The position numbers were made by a program, and so were the translations under genes. 64,000 bases of DNA from NCBI GenBank assembly GCA_000768855.1, contig JRAN01000069.1, positions 1 to 64,000 of the forward strand, in the 5' to 3' direction. The first letter of the stretch is position 1, and each line of letters starts with the position of its first letter. Source of the DNA: Porphyromonadaceae bacterium COT-184 OH4590. GTDB taxonomy: Bacteria; Bacteroidota; Bacteroidia; Bacteroidales; Paludibacteraceae. Shown here piece by piece: positions 17,773-26,281 of this stretch. The notes under the pieces were generated by a model. It saw only the letters and a program-made list of their open reading frames with translations. It did not search any database and had not been told where the DNA came from.

Positions 17773-18876
17773 ATGTCATTACAGTGTGGAATAGTAGGGC
17801 TGCCCAATGTGGGCAAATCGACCCTTTTCAATTGTTTGTCGAATGCTAAGGCTCAAGCGGCTAATTTTGCCTTTTGTACCATTGAACCAAATGTGGGCGT
17901 TATTACCGTTCCCGACGAACGGCTCAACAAACTTGCCGAGATATGCAAACCCCAAAGAATAGTACCTACAACTGTCGAAATAGTTGATATAGCGGGTTTG
18001 GTAAAGGGAGCAAGTAAGGGTGAGGGCTTAGGCAACAAATTCTTGTCGAACATACGCGAAACCGACGCTATTATTCACGTATTACGTTGTTTTGATGACG
18101 AAAATGTTACTCACGTCGATGGTTCGGTCGATCCTGTCAGAGACAAGGAGATAATCGACACCGAACTACAAATACGCGACCTCGAAACTCTCGATAGCCG
18201 TATAGCAAAAGTTCAAAAGCAGGCTCAAACAGGTGGCGATAAACATGCAAAACTTGCCTACGATGTTTATGTGAAGATAAAAGCAGCTCTCGAACAGGGG
18301 CTTTCGGCTCGTACCGTTTCGTTTGACACCAAAGATGAACAGCAGGTGGCTCGTGAACTTTTCTTGCTTACTGATAAACCCGTCATGTATGTTTGTAATG
18401 TCGATGAAAAATCGGCTGTAACAGGCAATCGCTATGTAGATATGGTTCGTGAGGTGGTAAAAAATGAAAATGCTGAGGTGCTTGTGCTTGCAGCAAAGAC
18501 CGAAGCCGAAATAGCCGAACTCGATGACTACGAAGAGCGTCAGATGTTTCTTTCCGAATTGGGATTGCAGGAGTCGGGCGTGTCGCGATTGATAAAATCG
18601 GCTTACGCTCTGCTAAAGCTAAAAACTTTTTTAACAGCAGGTGTAGATGAGGTCCGTGCGTGGACATTTCGCGATGGTTTTAAGGCTCCACAATGTGCGG
18701 GAGTTATACACTCTGACTTCGAGAAGGGTTTTATCCGTGCCGAAGTAATCAAGTTTGACGACTATATACAATATGGCTCTGAGGCAGCTGTCAAAGAGGC
18801 AGGCAAACTTGCTGTAGAAGGCAAAGAGTATATTGTCCAAGATGGAGATATTATGCATTTTAGATTTAATGTCTAA
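17773..18876 (+). CDS. ychF: Ribosome-associated ATPase YchF (OLA1 family)
   Basis: YchF is a universally conserved Obg-related NTPase that prefers ATP and is linked to ribosomes and the stress response. The 367 residues contain the P-loop GLPNVGKS (9-16), the switch region 'VEIVDIAGLVKGASKGEGLGNKFL', the diagnostic 'IRETDAIIHVLRCF' and a non-canonical G4 'CNVDEKS' in place of NKxD, which explains ATP preference. A C-terminal TGS-like domain ends 'EAVKEAGKLAVEGKEYIVQDGDIMHFRFNV'. It follows a 211-nt gap after the permease gene with no clear promoter seen. Confidence 0.95.
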   Translation: MSLQCGIVGLPNVGKSTLFNCLSNAKAQAANFAFCTIEPNVGVITVPDERLNKLAEICKPQRIVPTTVEIVDIAGLVKGASKGEGLGNKFLSNIRETDAIIHVLRCFDDENVTHVDGSVDPVRDKEIIDTELQIRDLETLDSRIAKVQKQAQTGGDKHAKLAYDVYVKIKAALEQGLSARTVSFDTKDEQQVARELFLLTDKPVMYVCNVDEKSAVTGNRYVDMVREVVKNENAEVLVLAAKTEAEIAELDDYEERQMFLSELGLQESGVSRLIKSAYALLKLKTFLTAGVDEVRAWTFRDGFKAPQCAGVIHSDFEKGFIRAEVIKFDDYIQYGSEAAVKEAGKLAVEGKEYIVQDGDIMHFRFNV

Positions 18877-18943
18877 AGTGCATATTTGTACCGTTTTACA
18901 GTTTCCGTTTTTTTTAAGGGTTAGGCTTTTTGGGCTTAGCTCT

Positions 18944-19642
18944 TTATAATTTAAATGTGTATATAGCCGACAATTTAATAACGTGGTTAAAAAGGTATTT
19001 GGTTTGCTTTGAGGGGAGCGAGTATGTCCAGCCAAAAGAGGGACGTGTAATATTGGTAAGGCTTGTAGAATAAATCGGACGAATACCCCAATTTTTGTAT
19101 TTAAACAATATCCCTATTTCGGGAGCAATCTCGAACCTGTACATTCTGCCGTCTTTACCAAAAAGTTCGTCGTTTCTTGTCTCTTTGTCAACAGGTTTTT
19201 GGTTGGCAATATCTTGATATGCCATATCTTTGCCATGTATACTTGCATTCGCCGATACACCTACAAGTGGCAATACCGACAGTTGGTCGTTTATTTTGAA
19301 TCTGTAATTGAGATGAACGGGCAACTCTATATTGAAAACTTGCCTTTTGAAGATAGTGGTAATATTATCGTCCATATATCGCATATTGAATGAGTACGAA
19401 CGCATTGCATAAACCAACTGAAAGTCCATACCAAAGTTTTTGTAGAAGTTCCAACCGAAATATCCCCCCGCGTTGAAACCCATTCCGGAACGAGGATTGA
19501 AGTTGATTTTATTGACATCTCCACTTACAAGAGCGTAAGGGAAAGTGTGTTGGTAACCACCAATAAAGCCGATTTCCAACTTTTGGGCGTATATGTTTGT
19601 TGCTAAAAGTAATGACAATATTGCAAAAAATGCTTTTTTCAT
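18944..19642 (-). CDS. Outer-membrane beta-barrel protein (PorT-like family)
   Basis: The 232-residue protein has a signal peptide ending NIYAQ and about eight amphipathic strands such as 'FNAGGYFGWNFYKNFGMDFQLVYAMRSYSF', 'FNIELPVHLNYRFKINDQLSVLPLVGV' and 'YRFEIAPEIGILFKYKNWGIRPIYSTSL', ending in an aromatic strand 'IKLSAIYTFKL'. That is the outline of a small outer-membrane barrel of the outer_beta-barrel/PorT type. Its cargo or partner cannot be told. It is convergent with ychF. Confidence 0.75.
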   Translation of the reverse strand: MKKAFFAILSLLLATNIYAQKLEIGFIGGYQHTFPYALVSGDVNKINFNPRSGMGFNAGGYFGWNFYKNFGMDFQLVYAMRSYSFNMRYMDDNITTIFKRQVFNIELPVHLNYRFKINDQLSVLPLVGVSANASIHGKDMAYQDIANQKPVDKETRNDELFGKDGRMYRFEIAPEIGILFKYKNWGIRPIYSTSLTNITRPSFGWTYSLPSKQTKYLFNHVIKLSAIYTFKL

Positions 19643-19691
19643 ACGATAATTTAGACTGTTTGTATTAAATAGTTATATCTCTTTTGACCGA

Positions 19692-20219
19692 TTAGTTGTT
19701 TGGAGGATAGTTAGTAATTTCGTTTATTATCACTTCGCTTATAAGGGTAGAGTAGGGCGGAATAAAATATCTCGAAACACTTGCTACCTTATTACCGTCT
19801 TTGCCATAAGCTAAATTCCACGGTATGTACATTTTGAAGTTTGCACCCTGTTTTAGCCCTCTGTCGCAAATCATCTCCTGCCAGCCGGGTACCAACTCAT
19901 CCACTTTCATTACGGCGTCGGTAACGCTACCAACCTTAGTACCATCTATAAGATAGTTGGTGTACGATACTTTTATAACCGAACTGCGTTTGGCTGTAAT
20001 ACCAAATCCATTATGAAATACAATATACTGAATACCTGTTTCTGTAATACCTGCTCTTTCGTAACCATCTTTTACAGTGGCATTTTGTAGCGATTCTATA
20101 TAAGGTTTGTTAGTCTGTTCGAGCCAAGTTTCGTTCCACTTTTTCCAGACAGAGAAATCCTCTTTACAAGAGGTGAAAAAAACTAATAAAACGAGGAATA
20201 ATAATGATTTATGCTTCAT
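19692..20219 (-). CDS. FKBP-type peptidyl-prolyl isomerase-like lipoprotein
   Basis: The 175-residue protein has a lipoprotein signal with lipobox FFTSC (C18). Residues 60-170 resemble an FKBP fold: 'IKVSYTNYLIDGTKVGSV', 'VDELVPGWQEMICDRGLKQGANFKMYIPWNLAYG' and 'IPPYSTLISEVIINEI'. It probably helps fold periplasmic or outer-membrane proteins. Several FKBP active-site aromatics are replaced, so catalytic activity is uncertain. It is followed 49 nt later by the barrel gene, a possible client. Confidence 0.8.
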   Translation of the reverse strand: MKHKSLLFLVLLVFFTSCKEDFSVWKKWNETWLEQTNKPYIESLQNATVKDGYERAGITETGIQYIVFHNGFGITAKRSSVIKVSYTNYLIDGTKVGSVTDAVMKVDELVPGWQEMICDRGLKQGANFKMYIPWNLAYGKDGNKVASVSRYFIPPYSTLISEVIINEITNYPPNN

Positions 20220-20333
20220 TGTTGTTAGTGATAATGGTACTTTTTAGAGTGTTAGTAAATCTAACTGATTTGTTTATAGACAACTAAACGCTTTTTTTGT
20301 TATATCTTCAATTCTTTTCGTTTTTAAAAAGTA

Positions 20334-20366
20334 CAAAGGTAAGAAAATTATTTAAAACCATACAAA
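20334..20366 (-). promoter_or_regulatory. Promoter of the FKBP-like lipoprotein gene
   Basis: The minus strand reads TTTG (20366-20363), a 21-nt spacer and TACCTTTG (20341-20334), a good -33/-7 pair. Its -33 box lies inside the 3' end of the PAP2 gene. The leader to the ATG at 20219 is about 105 nt. Confidence 0.6.
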
Positions 20367-20968
20367 AAAATAATATTTGGTATCAATGTAAAAGCTAACC
20401 CAGCCCCAAATCCCGCTACTACCTGCCCCAATGTATGAGCATTTAGTACGCATCGCGCTGTCATTACAACGCCCGAAAACAGTATTGAGGCACCAAGCCA
20501 CCATACTATATCAACTGAGTAGAATAGAGATAAAAACACTATAAATCCGCATAAAATACCCATACCACAGCTGTGAATAGATATTTTCCACCATATATTG
20601 ACTACTGTCAGAAAAGCCAGAGAGAATATAGCAAAAACAAAAAATAGTACAAACATATACGATTGAAGTACCGCAAAAATCAGGTAAGCACATATCAACG
20701 AAGAGGTGATTGTTTGTAGATAAACAGTTGTGCGCTGGCTGCGTTCGGATAGCTCCAAATCGCTTATTTTACCTTGTTTGTATCTGTACCATATCAGCAA
20801 ACAAGGTATTGCTATGGTAAATAATATGATAAGCACCAAAAACATTATATTGCCCAAAACAGAGTAACTGCCTGCAATGTCTGTGGTAATATACATAATC
20901 AATGCACAGTATAAGGCTATAAATATGGGGTGAAATATTATAGATACTACTTTGGATATTTTTATCAT
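20348..20968 (-). CDS. PAP2-superfamily membrane protein (divergent)
   Basis: The 206-residue protein has about six membrane helices. Three weakly conserved PAP2 motifs can be seen: 'DLELSERSQR' (motif 1, K/R region), 'KISIHSCGMG' in place of PSGH, and 'TARCVLNAHTLGQVVAG' in place of SRxxxxxHxxxD. The histidines of motifs 2 and 3 remain, whereas the final aspartate is Q. PAP2 proteins dephosphorylate lipid phosphates such as undecaprenyl pyrophosphate or phosphatidylglycerol phosphate; the substrate here is open. It follows rpoN by 18 nt and probably shares its transcript. Confidence 0.7.
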   Translation of the reverse strand: MIKISKVVSIIFHPIFIALYCALIMYITTDIAGSYSVLGNIMFLVLIILFTIAIPCLLIWYRYKQGKISDLELSERSQRTTVYLQTITSSLICAYLIFAVLQSYMFVLFFVFAIFSLAFLTVVNIWWKISIHSCGMGILCGFIVFLSLFYSVDIVWWLGASILFSGVVMTARCVLNAHTLGQVVAGFGAGLAFTLIPNIIFLYGFK

Positions 20969-20986
20969 TATATATAGAGGAGAGAG

Positions 20987-22474
20987 TCAGTTTTTGGTAG
21001 TAAGTCGTTGATTTGATGTGGGTATTTGTAGTTCTTCACGATATTTGGCTATGGTACGTCGTGCTATCCGATAACCCTCTTTGTTCAATATATCGGTTAT
21101 TTGGTCGTCTGTAAAAGGATGTTCTTTGTCTTCTCCGCTTACTATGTCACGTATTATGGACTTTACCTTTTTGTTTGATACCTCTTCGCCTCCATCGGTC
21201 TTGATAGCCTCCGAAAAGAAATATCGTAAGGGGAATATTCCATATTCTGTTTGCACATATTTGTTGTTGGTAGCACGCGATATGGTCGATTGGTCATAGT
21301 TGACTATTTCGGATATATCTTTGAGTTTCATAGGTACAAGCGTGGTGTCATCGCCCGACACGAAAAATGCTCTTTGCTTGTTGGTAATAGCTATCATAGT
21401 GCGTATCAGTGTGAGGTTTCGTTGCTTTATAGCCTCAATAAATATATTTGCCTCATCTACCTTTTTGCGTGTAAAAGATATGGCTTGACGTACTTGTGAG
21501 TTTTTGTTTTTGTTTCCCGACAAGTCATTCAACATATCTTTGTATGCTTCGCTTACAGATAGTTTTGGGTAATTGAATCTGTTGAGCGATACATACAGAT
21601 TGTTGTTGTAATGCTCTACTGTAAAATCGGGTATGATTTGTGAAGAAAGATCTTCGGATTTGCTCTGTACCAGTTCGTTGCCCGGTTTGGGATTTAGCTT
21701 CAGTATCTCATCAAGAGCCTCATTAAATTCACTGGCTGTTATATTAAGTTTGGCTTCGATATAGCTGTACCGCTTTTCGGTAAACTTATCTAAATGGTGT
21801 TTGAGTATCTCTTTTGCTCGCTCTATGCTTGGGGTGCTTTTTTTACGGTTTAGCTGTAATATGAGGCACTCTTGCAGGTCTTTGGCACCGATACCGGCAG
21901 GTTCGAGGGTTTGCACCAAGTTTAAGGCTTCTTTTAGTTTACTTTCGGTGGTTTCGATACCCATCGAAAAAGCCAGGTCATCCGATATGTTAGCTATATC
22001 GCGTGTGAGATAGCCGTTTTCGTCGAGATTACCTATTATATACTTTGCCAGATTTTTTGTCCATTCGTCGGCAGATGTCTCATCCAATTGAGCGAAGAGA
22101 TTCTCTTGAAATGACTCTTCCGACGAAAATACTTGGGAAGGCGGAGTGTCTTTGTCGCTGTTGAAGTTTTTTACTATCACATAATCGGATTGATAATCGT
22201 TGTAGCTGTCTGCCTCCATTATATCCAAATCATCTTTTAAAACGGAAGTGTTGTTGTTGTCTGTATCGTTGTCGATAAAATCCTCTTGGTTTGTGTCAAA
22301 CTCTTCGTCGGAGAGAGATACATCGTCGCGCTCCTCAAGAGCAGGATTTGCTTCAAGTTCTTTGTTGATGACCTCCTCCATCTCCACAGTAGAGTACCCC
22401 AACATTCGTATTACCTGATATTGTGTTGGCGAGAGTTTTTGTCGCTGAGTGGTAGATAGTTGTTGCTTCAACAT
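20987..22474 (-). CDS. rpoN: RNA polymerase sigma-54 factor
   Basis: RpoN directs RNA polymerase to -24/-12 promoters that need an ATP-driven activator. The protein (495 residues from the ATG at 22474) shows region I, rich in Q and L ('MLKQQLSTTQRQKLSPTQYQVIRML'), an acidic region II, the core-binding domain ('LEPAGIGAKDLQECLILQL') and the helix-turn-helix 'LKDISEIVNYDQSTISRATNNKYVQ'. The C-terminal RpoN box is ARRTIAKYRE. An in-frame TTG at 22498 is possible, but a -7 box at 22510-22517 would leave almost no leader, so the ATG is preferred. No sigma-54 activator gene lies in the window. Confidence 0.95.
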   Translation of the reverse strand: MLKQQLSTTQRQKLSPTQYQVIRMLGYSTVEMEEVINKELEANPALEERDDVSLSDEEFDTNQEDFIDNDTDNNNTSVLKDDLDIMEADSYNDYQSDYVIVKNFNSDKDTPPSQVFSSEESFQENLFAQLDETSADEWTKNLAKYIIGNLDENGYLTRDIANISDDLAFSMGIETTESKLKEALNLVQTLEPAGIGAKDLQECLILQLNRKKSTPSIERAKEILKHHLDKFTEKRYSYIEAKLNITASEFNEALDEILKLNPKPGNELVQSKSEDLSSQIIPDFTVEHYNNNLYVSLNRFNYPKLSVSEAYKDMLNDLSGNKNKNSQVRQAISFTRKKVDEANIFIEAIKQRNLTLIRTMIAITNKQRAFFVSGDDTTLVPMKLKDISEIVNYDQSTISRATNNKYVQTEYGIFPLRYFFSEAIKTDGGEEVSNKKVKSIIRDIVSGEDKEHPFTDDQITDILNKEGYRIARRTIAKYREELQIPTSNQRLTTKN

Positions 22475-22509
22475 AAAGATTGCCTTATTTCCTTTCAAAA
22501 ATTGCTTTG

Positions 22510-22517
22510 CAAAAGTA
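22510..22517 (-). promoter_or_regulatory. -7 element for rpoN
   Basis: The minus strand reads TACTTTTG followed by C, a match to TAnnTTTG, 36 nt before the rpoN ATG at 22474. The -33 region is weak. Confidence 0.45.
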
Positions 22518-22550
22518 ATATTTTTTTAATACTTAACCCTTAATTTTTTC

Positions 22551-22558
22551 TATCTTTG
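22551..22558 (+). promoter_or_regulatory. -7 element for the DUF2520 gene
   Basis: TATCTTTG matches TAnnTTTG, 39 nt before the ATG at 22598. It is divergent from the rpoN promoter 34 nt away. A TAGGAG at 22581-22586 lies 11 nt before the ATG and is a rare visible Shine-Dalgarno sequence here. Confidence 0.5.
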
Positions 22559-22597
22559 TCCATTGTTTTATAAATAAAAATAGGAGTTTTTTTTGAT

Positions 22598-23374
22598 ATG
22601 ATAAAAAAAGTTGTTGTAATAGGTACAGGTAATGTGGCGTGGCATTTGGCTCACAGTCTGCCTTTGTTTGGATATTGTGTGGTTCAGATTTTCGGTAGAG
22701 ACTTAGACAAAGCGCAAGGGCTTGCCTTAGAGATAGGTGCAGACTATACTACCGATTATAACGAAATTTATATCAATGCCGATTTTTATATATATGCCGT
22801 TGCCGATAATGCCCTGCATCAGGTTATAGATAATGTAAAGGTAGATAGCGGAGTACATATACATACCTCCGGTAGTGTCGATATAGATGTTTTTAGGGGT
22901 AAAAAAAGTAATTACGGTGTGGTCTATCCTTTACAGACATTTACCCGCAACAAGAAGATTAATTTTTCGAAGATAGCCATATTTATAGAGGCAAACAGTA
23001 CCGATACTATGCCTAAAGTAGAGGAGTTTGCCAAAAAATTATCGCTCAAAATATTCGATACCGATAGCCGACAACGTCGTATGGTTCATCTTGCTGCTGT
23101 TGTTGGATGTAATTTTACTAACTATCTTTGGCAGGTTGCTAACGAGTTGCTAAAAGAGAATCATTTCCCGTTTCGTGATGTTATGTTGCCTTTAATAGAG
23201 GAGAGCGTCGATAAACTGAAATATCTCTCACCTATGGAAGCTCAGACCGGTCCGGCTGTTCGACAAGATACCGATACTATAACCAAACACCTACAACTGC
23301 TTGATAAAAACGACGACTTTCGACATATATACCGATATATATCGGATTTGATAATTAAGAGTGTCGGAAAGTAG
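22598..23374 (+). CDS. Rossmann-fold / DUF2520 family dehydrogenase-like protein
   Basis: The 258-residue protein has an N-terminal NAD(P)-binding motif 'VVIGTGNVAWHLAHSL' (residues about 6-21) and the C-terminal all-helical DUF2520 domain ('RRMVHLAAVVGCNFTNYLWQVANELL', 'SPMEAQTGPAVRQDTDTI'). This architecture resembles pyrroline-5-carboxylate reductase and F420-dependent NADP reductases, but the substrate of the DUF2520 group is not known. It stands alone between rpoN and a long non-coding stretch. Confidence 0.85.
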   Translation: MIKKVVVIGTGNVAWHLAHSLPLFGYCVVQIFGRDLDKAQGLALEIGADYTTDYNEIYINADFYIYAVADNALHQVIDNVKVDSGVHIHTSGSVDIDVFRGKKSNYGVVYPLQTFTRNKKINFSKIAIFIEANSTDTMPKVEEFAKKLSLKIFDTDSRQRRMVHLAAVVGCNFTNYLWQVANELLKENHFPFRDVMLPLIEESVDKLKYLSPMEAQTGPAVRQDTDTITKHLQLLDKNDDFRHIYRYISDLIIKSVGK

Positions 23375-23678
23375 GAAGTTGCCTTGTTGGTCTTTTGTGT
23401 ATGGAGTTTGATAAAATTTCATATCGACTCTTTCAACTCTTCTTTTATTTATAAAAGTTAAGCAAAAATATTGCTTTCTAACCCCTCATAAACTCTGTAC
23501 TTTCGCAGTGAAATTTTTTGACTTACGGAAATTTTGCTCCACACGTTCACAGTTTTTATTACCAATAATAAAAAAATAATTGACTGTATTACAGTGTTTT
23601 ATGGTTACGCATGGAAAAGTTTTATTTTGTTTGACAGGTTAAAATTTTCGCCTTAATCACTATTTAATCTAAAATTAT
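23375..23678. other. Non-coding stretch, no gene recognised
   Basis: No convincing ORF is present on either strand. TACTTTCG at 23498-23505 is close to a Bacteroidota -7 box, with a TTG at 23471-23473, but nothing recognisable follows. A small palindrome, CTTTTATTTATAAAAG, occurs near 23441. A short unannotated RNA cannot be excluded. Confidence 0.3.
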
Positions 23679-23802
23679 GCAATAGAAGTGTTTTTTTTGT
23701 TGAAGTATTTTTAATATTATCAATTATAGATAGTACCAAATATCCAATCACGTTTTTTACTTTTAGGTTGGGGACAGACAGCCCCAAATTATTTTCTATT
23801 GC
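23679..23802 (+). repeat. Dispersed intergenic repeat, copy A
   Basis: GCAATAGAA (23679-23687) and TTCTATTGC (23794-23802) are perfect 9-bp inverted repeats. They flank a core (23715-23788) that shares TATTATCAAT, TACCAAA, TCCAATC, TTGGGG, CAGACAGC and CCAAA, in that order, with the element at 49564-49797. The TTGGGG...CCCCAA part forms a hairpin and may also act on transcripts from either side. Confidence 0.6.
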
Positions 23803-23813
23803 GGAATCCGGGT

Positions 23814-26138
23814 TTATCGCATTCCCAGTACGCAAACCAGTTGTGCGTTTATCTTTCTGCCTGCTTTTATTGCCTCAATACGGATAACGTATATACCCAC
23901 CTCGCACAGAGAGCCGTTGTTGCCTCGCCCGTCCCAGCGGATAGTGCCTGCGGTGCCTGCTATGAGGTTGTTTGCCAATGTACCTGCCCTTACACCTGTG
24001 GGAGTGTAGATGTTGGCTGTGATGTTGTAACCGCTTTCGGGCAACTTGTAGTTGAGTATGAGTTGATCGCGGTAACCGTCGTTGTTGGGTGTGAATGTTT
24101 CGTATTCGAGTCTGTAGTTTTGCTCGGAGTCGGTGTTGGCAACTGAATATTGCGAGTTTTGGCGGGCAGGTGTGCCGTATTTTTCGACAAAGGAGGCACT
24201 TGTCCAGTTGTTTGCATCATTTGTAGGCATATATGGATTGATACGCTCAAGGCTTACCCCTTTGGAGCTTACCACCGAAGGCGATTGGAACTTGTCGCTA
24301 TATCTTACCTCGTCAATAATATCGGTGTTGGCAAGACATATCACTATATTGCCCTCGCTGTTTGGAAGTGTCGGCATGTTGGTGTTGAGCAATATACCAT
24401 CTGTACCACAGTTATAGCGGTCGCAGACAGAGGCAATATTTTTGCTTAGTAATAGATATTGGTTCGGAAATAAGAGTATGCTGTCGGTGGTTATGGCATT
24501 TTTTGTATCGAAAAGTCCGCTGCTGTTGCGTGTGGTAACGAATATTTTAGCAAGATTTATTACCTTATTGCTTTTGTTGAATAGTTCAATATACTCTTCT
24601 ATGCCACTATCAGGGTTGTAGAGTATTTCGTTGATAACCACATCGCCTGCTTGTGGCTCTTGTGGAACGGCAAGCCTAAAAACGGTTTGCCCCAAAGCAA
24701 ATCCCGAAACGCATTCCAAGCCGTTAATCTGTATGCCGACAGTATCGTTCGATAGCGTAGGCAAAAACGAAAGTGTAATCCTGTCGTTTTTAGGGTCGAT
24801 AGGCGTGATATTGCCTATAGTAATATTGTCGGACGAGTAGTTTGAGCTTATCTTGGCTATTGAGTCGTTCATCTCTTTGTTGAAAACAAGTTGGCTCTGC
24901 CCTAAGCCCAATAGCGATACGGCTAATAGCTTTGGTGTTACTTGGTCGGGGTTAGAAGTTGCAACTGAATTGACTGCCCCCGGTGTACCTCCGTTGCCAT
25001 TTTGTGAAGGTCTCCAATTGAGCGACGAAGAGTGCAGATTGTCGTTGTCGATTCGCTCTAACGAAAAACCGCCATCTTTTCTGAAATTATCTGTTCCATA
25101 CCAATCACTCGAATATTGTGTGAATGTGATAGTTTTGCCCGCCTCGTCGGTCAGCACAAGCAATGCTCCGTTATTGGCAAGCGACGGTAGGCTGTTTAGA
25201 TGAGCCACTACCACGCCCATAGCCTCAAAAGTAGCTTTCTGTGCGGCAGAACATAGTACAATATAGCCTTTGGGAGCTATTTGCCCTGCCTGAATCGTTG
25301 TCTTGGTATTGCCGCTTGCAATATGCCAACCGGATAGCTCTATCGGTTTGTTGGTGCGGTTGTATAGTTCGATATATTCGGCATTTGGTAATGTACCTAC
25401 AACAGGGTCGGGGTCTGCCATTATTTCGCTCATAACCACTTGGTGGCGTTGGATGTTTTGTGTGATAACGATATGTTCCGAGCCTGTAACCGTGAAGTCG
25501 TCAAACGAATATTTGTTTTTGTTCGATGACGAGTAGTTGACCATTATGCCCGAATGTCTCGACTGCATAAACTGAGCATCGAGCGTTTGCCCTTCGAGTA
25601 AGAAGTCGCTTTCGGTATGTAGCTTTGAGAATAGTTGCCAATTGCCATCCGCATTGCGTGTGGCTTTGACAATAAGGTTGTTAGCTGTTGTGGAAAGACG
25701 GTTGTCGGTGCCGTCGATAATTTTGGTAGTGGAGGAGCCGCTTTGACGGTAGAGAGCCACCTCTTTTTGGATGCCTCCGACAAGTATGAAGTATCCATTG
25801 AGCCTGCTTGCTGTGAGTTCGGCTGTGTCGGACATAAGGTAAAAACGGACATAGTTTGTAGAGGTTAGATTAACTTGAGCCGTTACACGGCACTCCCACG
25901 AGGCATCGACAGATGCCACCGATGAGGTCGATAGATAGGCTTTGAACGAACCGCTGCCGGAAGCGTTTTGGTCGTTGAGTTTAAGAATATTATCCGTGAC
26001 CGAAAATTTATCGGTAGTGCCGCTCCACGTCGGATTGTGGGTAAAGTTGCCATCGGCAAAGTTGTCGGTATATTGAGCTTTTGCCACAACAGAAACCAAC
26101 AACGTCAAAGACAATATTATTCTTCTGACCAAACACAT
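23814..26138 (-). CDS. Secreted lamin-tail-domain (LTD) surface protein
   Basis: The 774-residue protein has a signal peptide ending VVAKAQ. Residues about 25-215 look like a jelly-roll lectin-like domain ('YTDNFADGNFTHNPTWSGTTDKFSV', 'KYSFDDFTVTGSE'). Two lamin-tail domains follow: 'VVMSEIMADPDPVVGTLPNAEYIELYNRTNKPIELSGW' and 'DVVINEILYNPDSGIEEYIELFNKSNKVINL'. Near the end comes a FlgD-Ig-like domain ('ANIYTPTGVRAGTLANNLIAGTAGTIRWDGRGNNG', 'VGIYVIRIEA'). The last domain resembles T9SS-related C-terminal modules, so surface export is likely but not proven. Such proteins are common in Bacteroidota and their role is unknown. Base composition is more GC-rich than in its neighbours. Confidence 0.82.
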   Translation of the reverse strand: MCLVRRIILSLTLLVSVVAKAQYTDNFADGNFTHNPTWSGTTDKFSVTDNILKLNDQNASGSGSFKAYLSTSSVASVDASWECRVTAQVNLTSTNYVRFYLMSDTAELTASRLNGYFILVGGIQKEVALYRQSGSSTTKIIDGTDNRLSTTANNLIVKATRNADGNWQLFSKLHTESDFLLEGQTLDAQFMQSRHSGIMVNYSSSNKNKYSFDDFTVTGSEHIVITQNIQRHQVVMSEIMADPDPVVGTLPNAEYIELYNRTNKPIELSGWHIASGNTKTTIQAGQIAPKGYIVLCSAAQKATFEAMGVVVAHLNSLPSLANNGALLVLTDEAGKTITFTQYSSDWYGTDNFRKDGGFSLERIDNDNLHSSSLNWRPSQNGNGGTPGAVNSVATSNPDQVTPKLLAVSLLGLGQSQLVFNKEMNDSIAKISSNYSSDNITIGNITPIDPKNDRITLSFLPTLSNDTVGIQINGLECVSGFALGQTVFRLAVPQEPQAGDVVINEILYNPDSGIEEYIELFNKSNKVINLAKIFVTTRNSSGLFDTKNAITTDSILLFPNQYLLLSKNIASVCDRYNCGTDGILLNTNMPTLPNSEGNIVICLANTDIIDEVRYSDKFQSPSVVSSKGVSLERINPYMPTNDANNWTSASFVEKYGTPARQNSQYSVANTDSEQNYRLEYETFTPNNDGYRDQLILNYKLPESGYNITANIYTPTGVRAGTLANNLIAGTAGTIRWDGRGNNGSLCEVGIYVIRIEAIKAGRKINAQLVCVLGMR

Positions 26139-26174
26139 AACTATTCAGATTTTTTATTTGTACGATTGAGAATA

Positions 26175-26182
26175 CAAAGATA
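26175..26182 (-). promoter_or_regulatory. -7 element of the lamin-tail gene
   Basis: The minus strand reads TATCTTTG (TAnnTTTG) 37 nt before the ATG at 26138. No clear -33 box was found. Confidence 0.5.
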
Positions 26183-26281
26183 ATGATTTTTTAATGTAGA
26201 ATTTAGAATGCATAAAGCATAATTTTTAAATGCTTAAACCTTTCAACAACTCCAAAAGGCTTTGATAATGCCAATGATAGA

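Noticed and set aside
18877-18943. Terminator between ychF and the barrel gene
   Set aside because: T- and A-rich runs are present, but I could not find a stem with consistent pairing.
23990-25868. Several antisense and alternate-frame ORFs of 64-116 residues
   Set aside because: They all fall within the lamin-tail protein gene, whose higher GC leaves other frames open; none has a recognisable start signal or domain.
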